A DNA stretch of 64,000 nt from Acanthaster planci. Its lineage: Eukaryota; Echinodermata; Asteroidea; Valvatida; Acanthasteridae. This document shows positions 36,654-47,220 of this stretch, piece after piece. The stretch covers positions 1,841,432-1,905,431 of the forward strand of contig NW_019091363.1 of the NCBI RefSeq assembly GCF_001949145.1, given 5' to 3'. Below the pieces are notes generated by a model that saw only the letters and a program-made list of their open reading frames with translations, was not told where the DNA came from and ran no database searches. The position numbers and the translations under genes were made by a program. The first letter of the stretch is position 1. Each line of letters starts with the position of its first letter.

Positions 36654-39633
36654 CCTTGGCCACTTCTGTCAATTTATATCTCCTCGCTCCTTCGTTGGTT
36701 CTTGATATGTTGTAGGAACCATACAGTACTGGTTACTGGTACCTATTTGACTTGTTCCTACTGTGATGCAGTGAATGCCGTCCATACAAATGTATGGAAC
36801 AATTCTGTCATTCATCCTTATGATTAGAGTATACATTGTGTTGTTACACTTGACAAAGGGACTTAGGTGCTGTTAAGATGCGTCCTATTTTGTCGCAGAT
36901 GTAAGCTTATAAAAATGGAAAACGCATCCTCTAAATCAAAGATACTTCAGTTAAACTGAGGAGTGATGTTTCAAGTGAGGCATGGAATGAATTTTACCAC
37001 ATGTCAAATTATGTTCCAATACCCACGCCGTTGAAGTACGCCTATGCGGAGTCACAAGTTAACGTATAATGTACAGTATAGAGTTTAAACTTCTTTGAAG
37101 TGTAGTTTTTGCATGTTTTTCCCCGACAACTTGGGGTGTTGCTGTTGCGTCACCTTGTCATATACTTAACAGTCAGTTTGGAAACGTTCTGTACAGATTA
37201 CAAGCCTAAATACATACATTAAAATTATTGTTGTGTAAAGTTGAGTTTTTTTCCGGAAGCCCGTTGGCAATGGCACCAACGGGCTTTCGTAGTTTTCCCT
37301 GCACCAGGTAAAATCTCAAAGACATTATTTTAGCAAACAAGCACGAAATCTCGCCAGTACTTTTGTTACTTGTGTACAGTTTTAATTCTGCATTGTAGCC
37401 TGTAATAAGAAGCCGTCACGGTTTTGCAAAAGAAAATGAAATTTTAACCAGGGCGTCACTGCATATGGCTGATTTTAATTTGAACCGAGGTAGTGTGAGC
37501 TAATAAAATGTTAATAATGCGTACGTGCACGGTAACTGGCGTTGGATCCACTGATGAGGTGCGAAGTCATCCCAGAAGTCATTTTCGAGTGCGTGAAAAT
37601 AACGGGTCCTCGTTGTGGGTTTGAAATTAATCCTTCTTCGGGTGCAGTTTACAACCTTTTATTTCTCATGTTACTTTGCTGAGGCGTCATTTCAGCATAC
37701 ACCAAATGTCATGACATTATAGACATTTCTGTTACACAGAAATCCAAAAATGTAGCCCAGACGAGAACATGCTGCATCGATATAGGTTTTTCAACTAAAG
37801 AAAGAATGTTTTATAAGACATAACACAGTTCTGGCAGTGGCTTTAATAAACAGCTTTAACGATGAGGTTTTTGCCTTATGTGACGTCACAATTCTGCTGA
37901 TTTATATGAATATTCACGACAACGCAAGGATATAGGCAGACCCTCAGAAATGAATGGAGGAAGACTCACAACTAAAAAGTTTTATCTGTAAGACTACTTT
38001 AAAAAATGTAATTGTCTTTGGATTGATTGTATGAGCAAGCCAGTTTTCTTCTTGAACAATTTACCAAAACGTTATTGAGAGTGAGGTAATGCCATAACAG
38101 ATTGGAGCCATGCATTTATCAAATCCGAAGATTTGGGGGGAAAAAAGTTTTTGAGTCCAAAGCCTTGCTTTATACAGGACTTGAATTTCACACATCGTTC
38201 GAATTCTCTGGGATACCACAGGCTAACCCAGTAGTTCTCCTGCGAGTGATGGATTGCCAGTGCCCTTATAACATTGGTGAAATTCCCGAAACAACTTAAC
38301 CGTGACTTGTACATAGCCTGTGTGCGTGTCAACATTTCAAATGGTTAGAACCTGGAGGACGAACTTCCGTGCCCCCCCCAGAGTTTAATACGGTACTTCA
38401 CTGATGACGGTTTGTTGTCAACGCATGAAAAAAAAGATGGATATTTCAAAAGGAGACGCTCAAAATATATTTCAATCACCTCGAGTCGTATCTTTTGAAG
38501 CGCTTTGACGTTAAAAATAAATGTTTCCTCAATACTCATTGCTTACAGCATTAGTCGAAACGCGTGTTTGCTCATGACGATAGCCCACCATAAGACCACT
38601 TTACCATTGGTTGTTTGAGCTCAGTGGTCACAAAAGTCATGCCGCGCCATCCCTTTACCAACATCATTACTATATTCCAAACTGAATTAGCGAAAAAAAA
38701 ATTCTACAAAATCAAAAAAGGGATTATATCAACTTTTCTTAGAAACTACTGACTCAGGGGAACATCCCAACTGGAAGATGCTCCCATACGTGTGAAAACA
38801 CGGGTGGATCCGGTGGGCAGCCACGGGACCATGTCCCCTTAAAAAGGAGCCCTATTCAAAGTAATTGAGAATGGGTAGCTCTGGGAACTTTTGCACTTAT
38901 AATCCTTCCAAAAGTGCACAAAAAGCCCCGAAGTGTAGCCTCACTTCTCAGGAAATAACAGTGTACTTAAAAAAAAATCAAAATTGGTCACCCCCCCGGA
39001 AAATACCAGTCTTCCCCCAAAAGCTGGTTGAATCACCTATTGCGTGAACAAGACCCTGCTATAGACCCTCGCTATGACGTGCTCTCCTGATCGCCAATAA
39101 TGTATACATGTGTCTTAATTTTGGAGATGAAATCAAACTTTATAATTTATATAATAAATCTAAAATAAAATATTATTTTCCAGATCTTTTGATCTAAACA
39201 TCAAAAACTGGCATGATGATGTCTCACGCCAAGGCTGTTTTTTAGATCAATAAACTGCAAATGGTTTTATACTAAGCAATAAATCTAATGGCTAATGGGA
39301 AATGAAGTTTTGAAATTTAATATGACGTATCCCAGAGAATACAAAGCTTTGTCATTCAATTGCCCGCGAAATCAACTTGCTTCAGAAGCCACAGGTAAAC
39401 ATCTAAACTTCGGAGATGCATCTCCCGCAATAAATAATATAATTATAATGACAGCTTCCAAGTTGACTCTCTCTGAGGCCGTATCAGTTTTCGCATCTTC
39501 TTTGTGCTCAACTGACAATGATCCTTTCATGCATCTGCGCCCCGCCGTTTTAAAGCAATTATGTTGTCTTTGGGATGGAGGAAGCGCTATCCGATTACCT
39601 CTCCTACTAGATCTAGTAGAGCGTCGTTGGTAA
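36654..39633. other. No supported gene
   Basis: Apart from the hairpin at 37254, this is AT-rich unique DNA. Short open frames at 38072-38335 on the minus strand and 38102-38299 on the plus strand overlap each other and are not protein-like. The 39295-39633 plus-strand frame overlaps a minus-strand frame and runs into the repeat at 39634. Confidence 0.4.
37254..37289. repeat. Compact perfect hairpin sharing the GGAAGCCCG terminus
   Basis: CGGAAGCCCGTTGG, then a short loop, then CCAACGGGCTTTCG. The arm starts with the CGGAAGCCCG motif that forms the ends of the transposon at 35760-36647, so it may be an extreme internal-deletion derivative or a remnant of both ends. Confidence 0.55.
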
Positions 39634-40094
39634 AGGGTGCAGTCCACTAATTCAAGTGAGAATTTCTGGCCTGCTCATTAGCATTAAAAGTGTCCCCACA
39701 CTATCTTTTGCAAAAGGGTGAGATTTTGTAAATCCTTGCCGGAATCAACTCCCTGGGTCTTTTGGCTTTAATTTGAGAGCAGAGTGGCTAAAAAATAATG
39801 TTGAAAAATGGTCCTAAGTGCCTGAGAAAGTTGAGGGTTGTCACTTGAAAAATGGCTCCAAGCAAACTTCGGAAAAATCACTTTTCGGGGGGTGATTTTG
39901 TTTTGCGGGAATAACTCAAAATGTCATCGGTTAACCCACAGACAATTGAAAAGAAACTGAAAGATTAGGGACCATACAATAATTTAACGTGTGTTTCAGA
40001 TACCTCAGGGATGTTGGTACGCATGTTATTGGACCCCGAACAATGCTGATTTTACACTGTTTTCAATGGGGCTTGAATTAGTGGACTACACCCT
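39634..40094. mobile_element. AGGGTGCAGTCCACTAATTC family MITE, copy 1
   Basis: A 461-bp element with inverted ends of about 23 bp: AGGGTGCAGTCCACTAATTC on the left, and the complement of AGGGTGTAGTCCACTAATTC on the right. A relative at 51743-52544 aligns throughout, including GCCTGCTCATTAGCATTAA/GCCAGCTCATTAGCATTAA, CAACTCCCTG and TCAATGGGGCTTGAATT. No coding capacity and no clear target duplication. Confidence 0.8.
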
Positions 40095-42536
40095 AGAGCC
40101 CCGAACCCAAATGACCGGGGAGTTTTTCCTTCATCATTGATTGTTGATTGTGTTGAGGTATTGCGACACCACTGGACCATTCCTTTTTCACATCACTCAG
40201 ATGCAGCTTATGGACAAGATCCGGACTTCGGAAATAGTGTGCGAGACCACAGAGCAAGGAATGGCGAGACTTTACAGCGAGCTTCGCGCTCTCTCGTTCT
40301 GCGCGTTTATCTTTGTCTGTTGCTTGTGGCAGAGAATCTGGCATTTTAAGAGAAAGAAAACATGCCATTAGGAGAGAAGATTATATTTCACTTAAACAAA
40401 CAAGCAAGACTGCCTGCTTTGAGAGAAATTAATTTTGTTTTTAGAAGACTCCAGGTTTTTTGGCATGTTTAAAGGCCCATCATTACTTTCCAATGTACCC
40501 GACAGCGTACTAACATGGGAAAATTGGCCACAGAGTGCCGTACGCGTACGGCATAAACAGAGCCACGTGTCTTTTAAACATTAGAATTGAAATAATAATA
40601 ATAATACTAACACGGCACCCATCCCGTCCTTTGACCTATCTGTATAATGATTTGACTATGTTATAAGATATTTACAGTGAATGTTTGTAGAATTTAGAGT
40701 TTCAAATAGTGGACATGCTAACTACAGTCGGGGAGAATGCAGTTACATCATGAAATGTCGTAAAGTAGAAAAAGGACGGTTTTGAACCGAGGACATACTC
40801 CGTGTATTCGTCTGAAGTGTATATATGGTGATATTACCTTGCAGGTATTATAACAGTGAAAACGTTACGGTTAACGTTCCAAAACCTCCTGTCACTAAAA
40901 AGAGAGATCCTCCTAAATAATTCCAGTGTCATAATTTCCTTTGACTGTAATGGAAATTTGTGCTGATAGCTTTGTGATCGCTCGACACAACATGGCACCA
41001 TGGATATTAATGTCTTCCTAACAACACCTTTTATTGTGACAATGATAGTTGTTCTCAACATTTTGCCATTTTGTAAAGCAGTCTTAATGATAGTATCTGC
41101 TGTTTCGAGGTCATTGTTGGAATGATGTCATATCTCTTGTTTCCAGGTCATTGTTGGAATGATGGCACCTATTGTTTCCAGGTCATTGTTGGAATGATGT
41201 CATAGGCCTATCACTTTTTCCAAGTCATTGTTGGAATGATGGCATCAATTGTTTCCAGGTCATTGTTGGAATGATGGCACCAATTGTTTCCAGGTCATTG
41301 TTGGAATGATGGCACCAATTGTTTCCAGGTCATTGTTGGAATGATGTCATATCTCTTGTTTCCAGGTCATTGTTGGAATGATGGCACCAATTGTTTCCAG
41401 GTCATTGTTGGAATGATGTCATAGGCCTATCACTTTTTCCAAGTCATTGTTGGAATGATGGCACCTATTGTTTCCAGGTCATTGTTGGAATGATGTCATC
41501 TCTTTTTTCCAGGTCATTGTTGGAATGATGACATCTGTTGTTTCCAGATCATTGTTTGAATGATAGCATTTATTGACGGAACTTGTCATTGTTCGCGAAT
41601 TCGTTGTATGAAGGCGACCTGGAATGAATTGGGATGACGTGAGCATGATACAACCGACGTTAGTTAATCTCAGAAGTAGTGTTTCTTCTTGTCCTTACGA
41701 GAAATCAGTGAAAAGATTTCATCCCAGAACGGGTGACCTGCGGACGCTATGAGAAAGCAGTAGGCCTAAGAAAAGGATTTCACTCCTAAGTTAAAAAAAA
41801 GAGTAAAACATGTGAGTTTGGTTATACGATCCAACGAGGGGTTGTTGAAGAGTGGAATGGCACGGGACCAAAATCCCACGAGATCTCGACAGAAACAGAC
41901 TTCACGAAGCTGTTGAAACACACACATAGAAGTACACACACTTTCGTTTGCTTCTCTCGCCGTCTGATTCAGTTTCACTGGGAATCAAATTAAAGTTCGT
42001 CGATATTATAGTAAAGGAATCGCTTTTGCACTTTTCTGCTCTTCGCTGGGAAATTTCCTGTGCCCAAGCTTGCTCGAGCCAAGCCGTGCCGACACATTTT
42101 ATGACAATGTAAGGCGAACTGAGTCCGTCCGGCACAGTTTGTTGACTCTGCGTCCAATAGAACCTATAACGGCATGGCCTGCACTTACGCCTGCAACATG
42201 AACCTTGGGCGCGTTGGCTGTTTCATGAGTTGGTTATCAGAGCAGGCAATAGATGTTTGGCGTAGAAGGCGCACGCACCTACGGTACGCTAATCTTGCTT
42301 TTGCAAAAACTTGTTTTTGAACTGCGGTCAGAGTGAGTTTATGTTTGTATCTGAAATTTGGCTTCAATCAAAAAGTGACTATAAAAGGTGAATTCAGAAA
42401 TCTGAAAGTGAATTAACTGGCATAAAGTTATATTTTAGTTTTGGGTGTATCTACATGAAAACAAGTTTTGGAACACCGGTAGAATGTAGGTAGAGGGTCT
42501 TTTCTTTCAAAGTCAAAAATCCGTGTGTGGGCAGCT
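40095..42536. other. No supported gene; satellite and AAT run
   Basis: Holds an (AAT)5 tract at about 40591-40606 and the satellite at 41108-41575. Open frames near 40093-40371 overlap on both strands. A TATAAAAGG at about 42379 has no protein-like frame after it. Confidence 0.4.
41108..41575. repeat. 13-copy satellite, 35-43-bp units
   Basis: Each unit has the constant core TCATTGTTGGAATGAT followed by a variable linker and TTTCCAGG. Linkers fall into classes: TGTCATATCTCTTG, GGCACC(T/A)ATTG, GGCATCAATTG, and a longer TGTCATAGGCCTATCACTTT type. The classes recur in mixed order, with the longest linker appearing twice next to GGCACCTATTG units, implying segmental duplication within the array. 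The last copy is degenerate. Confidence 0.95.
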
Positions 42537-42778
42537 GGGCCAATTTCATAGGGCTGCTTAAGCACAAAATTTGCTTAAGTGTGACAAAAATTTGCTTATA
42601 AAACAAAAATTACCAGCTTAAACTCTATGTGAATGTCATGCTAGCCAAAAAACAGCTAAATACCATTGTAAAACAATACACATCACATGGAGTTTTGGCT
42701 GGTAACCTAATTTATCAAAAACTTTTTTTTACCCTTAAACATATTTTGTGTTTAAGCAGCTCCATGGAAATTGCCTCC
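42537..42778. mobile_element. MITE with GGGCTGCTTAAGCACAAAAT ends
   Basis: About 242 bp. The left side reads GGCCAATTTCATAGGGCTGC then TTAAGCACAAAATTTGCTTAAG; the right side is the imperfect complement, TTTTGTGTTTAAGCAGCTCC then ATGGAAATTGCC. The interior holds a second inverted pair (TTACCAGC / GGCTGGTAA; CTCTATGTGAATG / CACATGGAGT). No coding capacity. Confidence 0.75.
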
Positions 42779-45700
42779 TTGAAGTCAGTTTAAGCAGAAC
42801 CCACACTTTGACTCAAATATTCGGTTTGGCACGGTCCGTGTTGAGCGTATTGCCATTTTGGCGTAAGGACAGTAATGATAAACTCATTTATACTACATGG
42901 CACTGCCAGATTTTGCCTTGATGAAATATCGTTTACTAAAGCGCCTTTTACTTCACTGGCTTGAAAAACGGTATAATGTGTTAAAACTGCGTGTATTGTT
43001 AATGCATTTACATAATTAAAGGATGTACTTGAGTTGAAGTGTTGTAGAGCCATCTTAATGTGAATTGAAACGTAACAAAAATGGTAAGTTGAATCTTTAA
43101 TTTGATGCAAAATTTCATAATTTAGGTTGCCAAATTATCGGAAAAAAGTTTCTGTGGCTATTATTTTACCTCCATTTCGCGCTGAAAATAAGCAGAATCA
43201 TTATTAACTATAGCCGATTGCAAATTCTCACCGAAATGATTTGCACGAGCTGCGGGTTAATAAACGTTTGGCGTTGTCCGTTCGACAGAAATACACGTTT
43301 ACAGACAGCTTGGAATTGGATGAAGCAGTTGCTACGGAGGAGGTCGAGGGCTATCGGATATTGCTTGGTTTCACTGGCGGTAAACGTCACTTTATATCAT
43401 GTCTGATCACGTTCTGGGTAATCATAATGACTTACGGTTACCCAGTAGTTCTGCTACGTATTTACTCTTCGTGCTGCGTTTGGCTTGTGCTAAACTGATT
43501 AGCAATACGATACTTATTCTGCATGGTTCTGATGTGATGCGACTCTTGACAGAATGTCACAGACGTTTCAGAATTGCTCATGCCTTGAGAAAGGATATTG
43601 TGTTCCTTGTCTGGAGAACAATGTGTGGCTACTCCGCAGGAGGTGAAATCCACTCTCCGTTGCTCTATTTAGTAGCTATACTGTTTATTATGTTCAGATA
43701 ACAGATAATAATTTGTGGCATTTTACTATATTGAGACTTATTGTTGTGTTTTAGCAATATGGAACATTTCCATTTGTGTTCAGTATTTCCACTGTGAAAT
43801 GTGGGTAGATAATTACCTTAAAAGTGCCAAGTGATCTAAACCTATCACAGGAACACGTTGTCTGCTACAGAATATAAGTAATTTATGTGCAAATTAGCTA
43901 TCAATCTCTATTGATTTGATGGTATGCTCCAGGCAGATTAGTTCTATTAAATGACGTAGCTTTATCCCTGGCAGAAATAATGAGTTTCTACAATCTTTTG
44001 GTTAGAGACAATTTGAGACAGGTCCCTATACCCTGATATTTCCTCTCCTATATATGTCCTCCTGAGGTACACCAAATCAGCTCCAATGAATCACAGTTGA
44101 GGACAATCGCAGTTATTTATGCAAAACACAGGGCTGAAGGTGCAAAGCGTCCCTTAGGATTTCTTGGTAATTTTGAAGTTCTGATTTGGTTCAGAAATAG
44201 CTGGAGATGCTATCAGGCTAAACTTCGAGTTACACAGCTTCTACTAAAGTATGATGTGTCATCTTTTGAAAGTAATTTCATTTTAATGTAAAAACAAACA
44301 AGCAAGCAATGATTTCTTGCACGTTGTGATCAGCTAGACAGAATCGCTGACATATTTCCGGCCTTAAAATTATCGTACAGAAGTGTATTGCTTCTATGTT
44401 GACATTGTTTGATCCTTCACAATTCGGTATGGTATCCCGTCACACTGCATGGGTGCAGACAAACATAATTATGTAGTCAGACGGGTGACCAACAGGCAAA
44501 ACTACCCATCAAGAATACTGTATTGGCTACTGAAATACAGTAGGGTTTTTTCCTTCATACATTAACACAAAGAAACTGCCACAAGCATAATCGGTTTAGC
44601 GAGAAATTGTGCATTCATTATCCAGGCTGTAAATTCTGCCCTGATAATATCCTTGGACGCTCTTTTGTTGGATGTTACATTTGATTTAAAAAGTCAGGGA
44701 CAAATGTGGACCAAATCCTATAATCCTATATATCATCTCTGCTATTTTGATATTAAGTTTGATATAAAATTGATAAATTGATATTAAATTCATGTGAATA
44801 TTTCATTTAAGATATGGAAATAAATAAACTAAACTAAACTAATCGTGACCAAGAATACATGTATACACATTGTGACGTTGCGTCTGATACTGTATTCAAT
44901 TTGGCTACATAACACAGCGAAGACAATATTGACAAGAGTACGTTGTCCACTCAGCATCATGCCCACTTATTCATTGCAGTATGCCTAACGCATAACATTA
45001 TTCAAGACCTCTTCGATGTTCTCGTGTAATGAGACAAGTGTCATATCTCAGCGGTGTTGATGCACCCAAGTCAATATTGTGCGCCCGATGGCATCTGCCG
45101 TTACGCATAAAAACCACGCATCAGGTTCAGCATCAGTAGTGTGCATTTCCTTTTCTTGTTGCTGCGGACACGTCTCATTTTCATGGATCATCCTAAGGAG
45201 AAAAAAAAACATTTTGCGTGGTCAGCAAAGTAACTTTGCATACCCACATTTTCTGTGCTCAGTACAAAAATCCTTCCTGGTATAATTCTTGGCCTCCCAC
45301 GAAGATATAATGGGTACCGGTAACACTTGAACGTTTCACATAGTTACAGTCTCCAAAAGTTCCAAGAAATGACTGTTGGGGCAACTACCTGATAATGTGT
45401 CGCCATACGGACAGGCGTTTACTGTTCTCGTTTTTCTTATCCAGGCGTGTTTTTCAATCTGCCACCTTTTTTCCGCTTCGCGTCTGCCCCAATATTTTGA
45501 CAGGTGTACCTTCACTGTGCAGGCTTGGAAACTGAAAAAGATATGGCTTGCACGTTCCAAACTCCATCTGTTCCTGATTTTACAAGCAGAATTTTCCTTC
45601 CCATTTCTAAACCTCGTTTTGTGAGCATGCAATTGTTTTTATGTCGTTTCGACGACACAGTTTCACTCACTCTTGGCACTGAAGTCCTGTCATGGAACGG

Positions 45701-46597
45701 CCGTCGATGCACGCGAGTTCGTTTCGGTCATTCTCCAGGCGGGTTCTTTTTTCAGCCTAATAGCTTTGCCTGCATTTTCTTGTCTGAAAAAAAGATTCTA
45801 TGTCTAAAAAGATTGTACTTTTTTAGTTCTGCTGACCTCTGGTGTATCTTTTTTTTTTATTTGGCTTCTGAAATTTTCATTTCTGCCGTGTGGGAATTTA
45901 CTAAATAATGCTACAGGAGGTGTTAGTAACACATTGCATGGTTTGAAGTAAGGTGATGGATTTCAATACTTTGCATATGTTTCCGGTGTCGTTTTGCTTG
46001 TTTTGGTCTGTTTTGTTTTTCATACCTGCATCTGCTTGCCCTCCTTTTCTTGTTGGTTTTTGGTGTCCCCCCTTTCACTGAACTAAAACAAATGCTAAAC
46101 AAAAACACACGCAAAATACCTTGGTCAAGTTGACATTGAATTGGGAACCAAAGTGGCTCAATTCTTTCATATGCTATAGGTGAAATGTGACCATTATCTT
46201 GGGCGGAAAATGGCGGTCATTTTAACCTTTTTCCACAACACGTGCTTGACCGTGTCCATTTTAACACACGAGTCTCAGAATGTGAGAGTAAATATGTCTC
46301 AACGGTTGGGCTGGGAAAAAAAAGAACTAAAAAAGTTCAATTGGCTTCTGCGTTGCGAAGAAAAAGACAACCCCCGAAAATTTCTGAAACTTAGGCCTTA
46401 GGCCGGAAAAAGTCTCTTTATTTAGTATAAACGGATAAAATTCACTACACAATCAACACAGGTTGTCCAAAAACCAACTTTTGAACAACTTATTAAACGA
46501 CTTGGGATTTTTTTCCTTTTGCAAAGAAATCTTTATAATTCATAACAATAAAACAGTTGCATACAAACGTCCTTTTGCCGGGAAATGTTTTTTTACA
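42779..46597. other. No supported gene
   Basis: Unique DNA. Open frames at 43218-43701 and 45336-45908 overlap on both strands without recognisable families. An A-rich end with AAATAAACTAAACTAAACTA at about 44820-44842 looks like the 3' tail of a retroposed element, but no body could be recognised. TTGGGCGGAAAATGGCGGTC at about 46199 resembles a YY1-like site around an ATG; the frame that follows is not recognisable. Confidence 0.35.
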
Positions 46598-47220
46598 GTG
46601 ATCATGCTTCCTGGCAAAAAGGCATAAGTGCTTACGTCCTTCTTCCAGGCACACGATGTATATTCCATCCAGTAAAAGTTGCCCATTTGTCACCGGCATT
46701 TCACTTATCTTCTCATGCTGTTACCGCACCGTACAAACAAGTGTTGATGTTTTACCGCCTTTCAAACACCTTCCTGCTGACACTTTATGAACGTGTTGTG
46801 GTGTTAATAGTCCAAAGCTAAACACGTTGTGGTGTTTATTTCTTTCTTTTTATAAATACGCGTTGATTCAGGCGATTCACAAAAGTGCACCTCCAAGAGT
46901 TTGCAGTGCGTTGATCAATCATAGTGCGCGAAATCTGCCGACCCTTTCCAAACGTGCTTTGGGTCGACAGATTTTGCGCACTGTGATTGGTCAACGTGTT
47001 GCAAACTCTTGGAGGCGCACTATTGTGAAACGCCCGTATTAATTTATACACAATGGCACATTTGGGTGTTAATAGCAAGACACGCAAAGACGTTTTGTGG
47101 TAACACTTTCTGAACACCCAAACACGTTTATTTTCAAAAAGGTGTGTAATTTCAACAGACTGCTATATATTTGTTATTAACGCAAAGACGCGTTTAAAAC
47201 GGGCGCTGGTTTTCACAGTG
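46598..47220. repeat. AACACGTT-rich element interrupted by a fold-back MITE
   Basis: Both sides of the MITE at 46866 carry repeated AACACGTT / GTGGTGTT motifs (for example near 46790, 46820, 47100 and 47120) and end in GTTTTCACAGTG at about 47220. The left limit is uncertain. The arrangement suggests an older repeat into which the fold-back element later inserted. Confidence 0.4.
46866..47039. mobile_element. Fold-back MITE family, copy C
   Basis: A full-length relative of copy B (19766-19939): arms GGCGATTCACAAAAGTGCAC and the complement ending TATTGTGAAACGCCCGTAT, with inner arms GCGCGAAATCTGCCGACCC and GGGTCGACAGATTTTGCGC. The right end is followed by TA (47040-47041). The left ATACGGG end has diverged to ATTCAGG. 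Confidence 0.8.

Noticed and set aside
45336-45908. Long overlapping frames on both strands
   Set aside because: Phenylalanine- and leucine-rich or basic translations of pyrimidine-rich DNA, with no domain signature.
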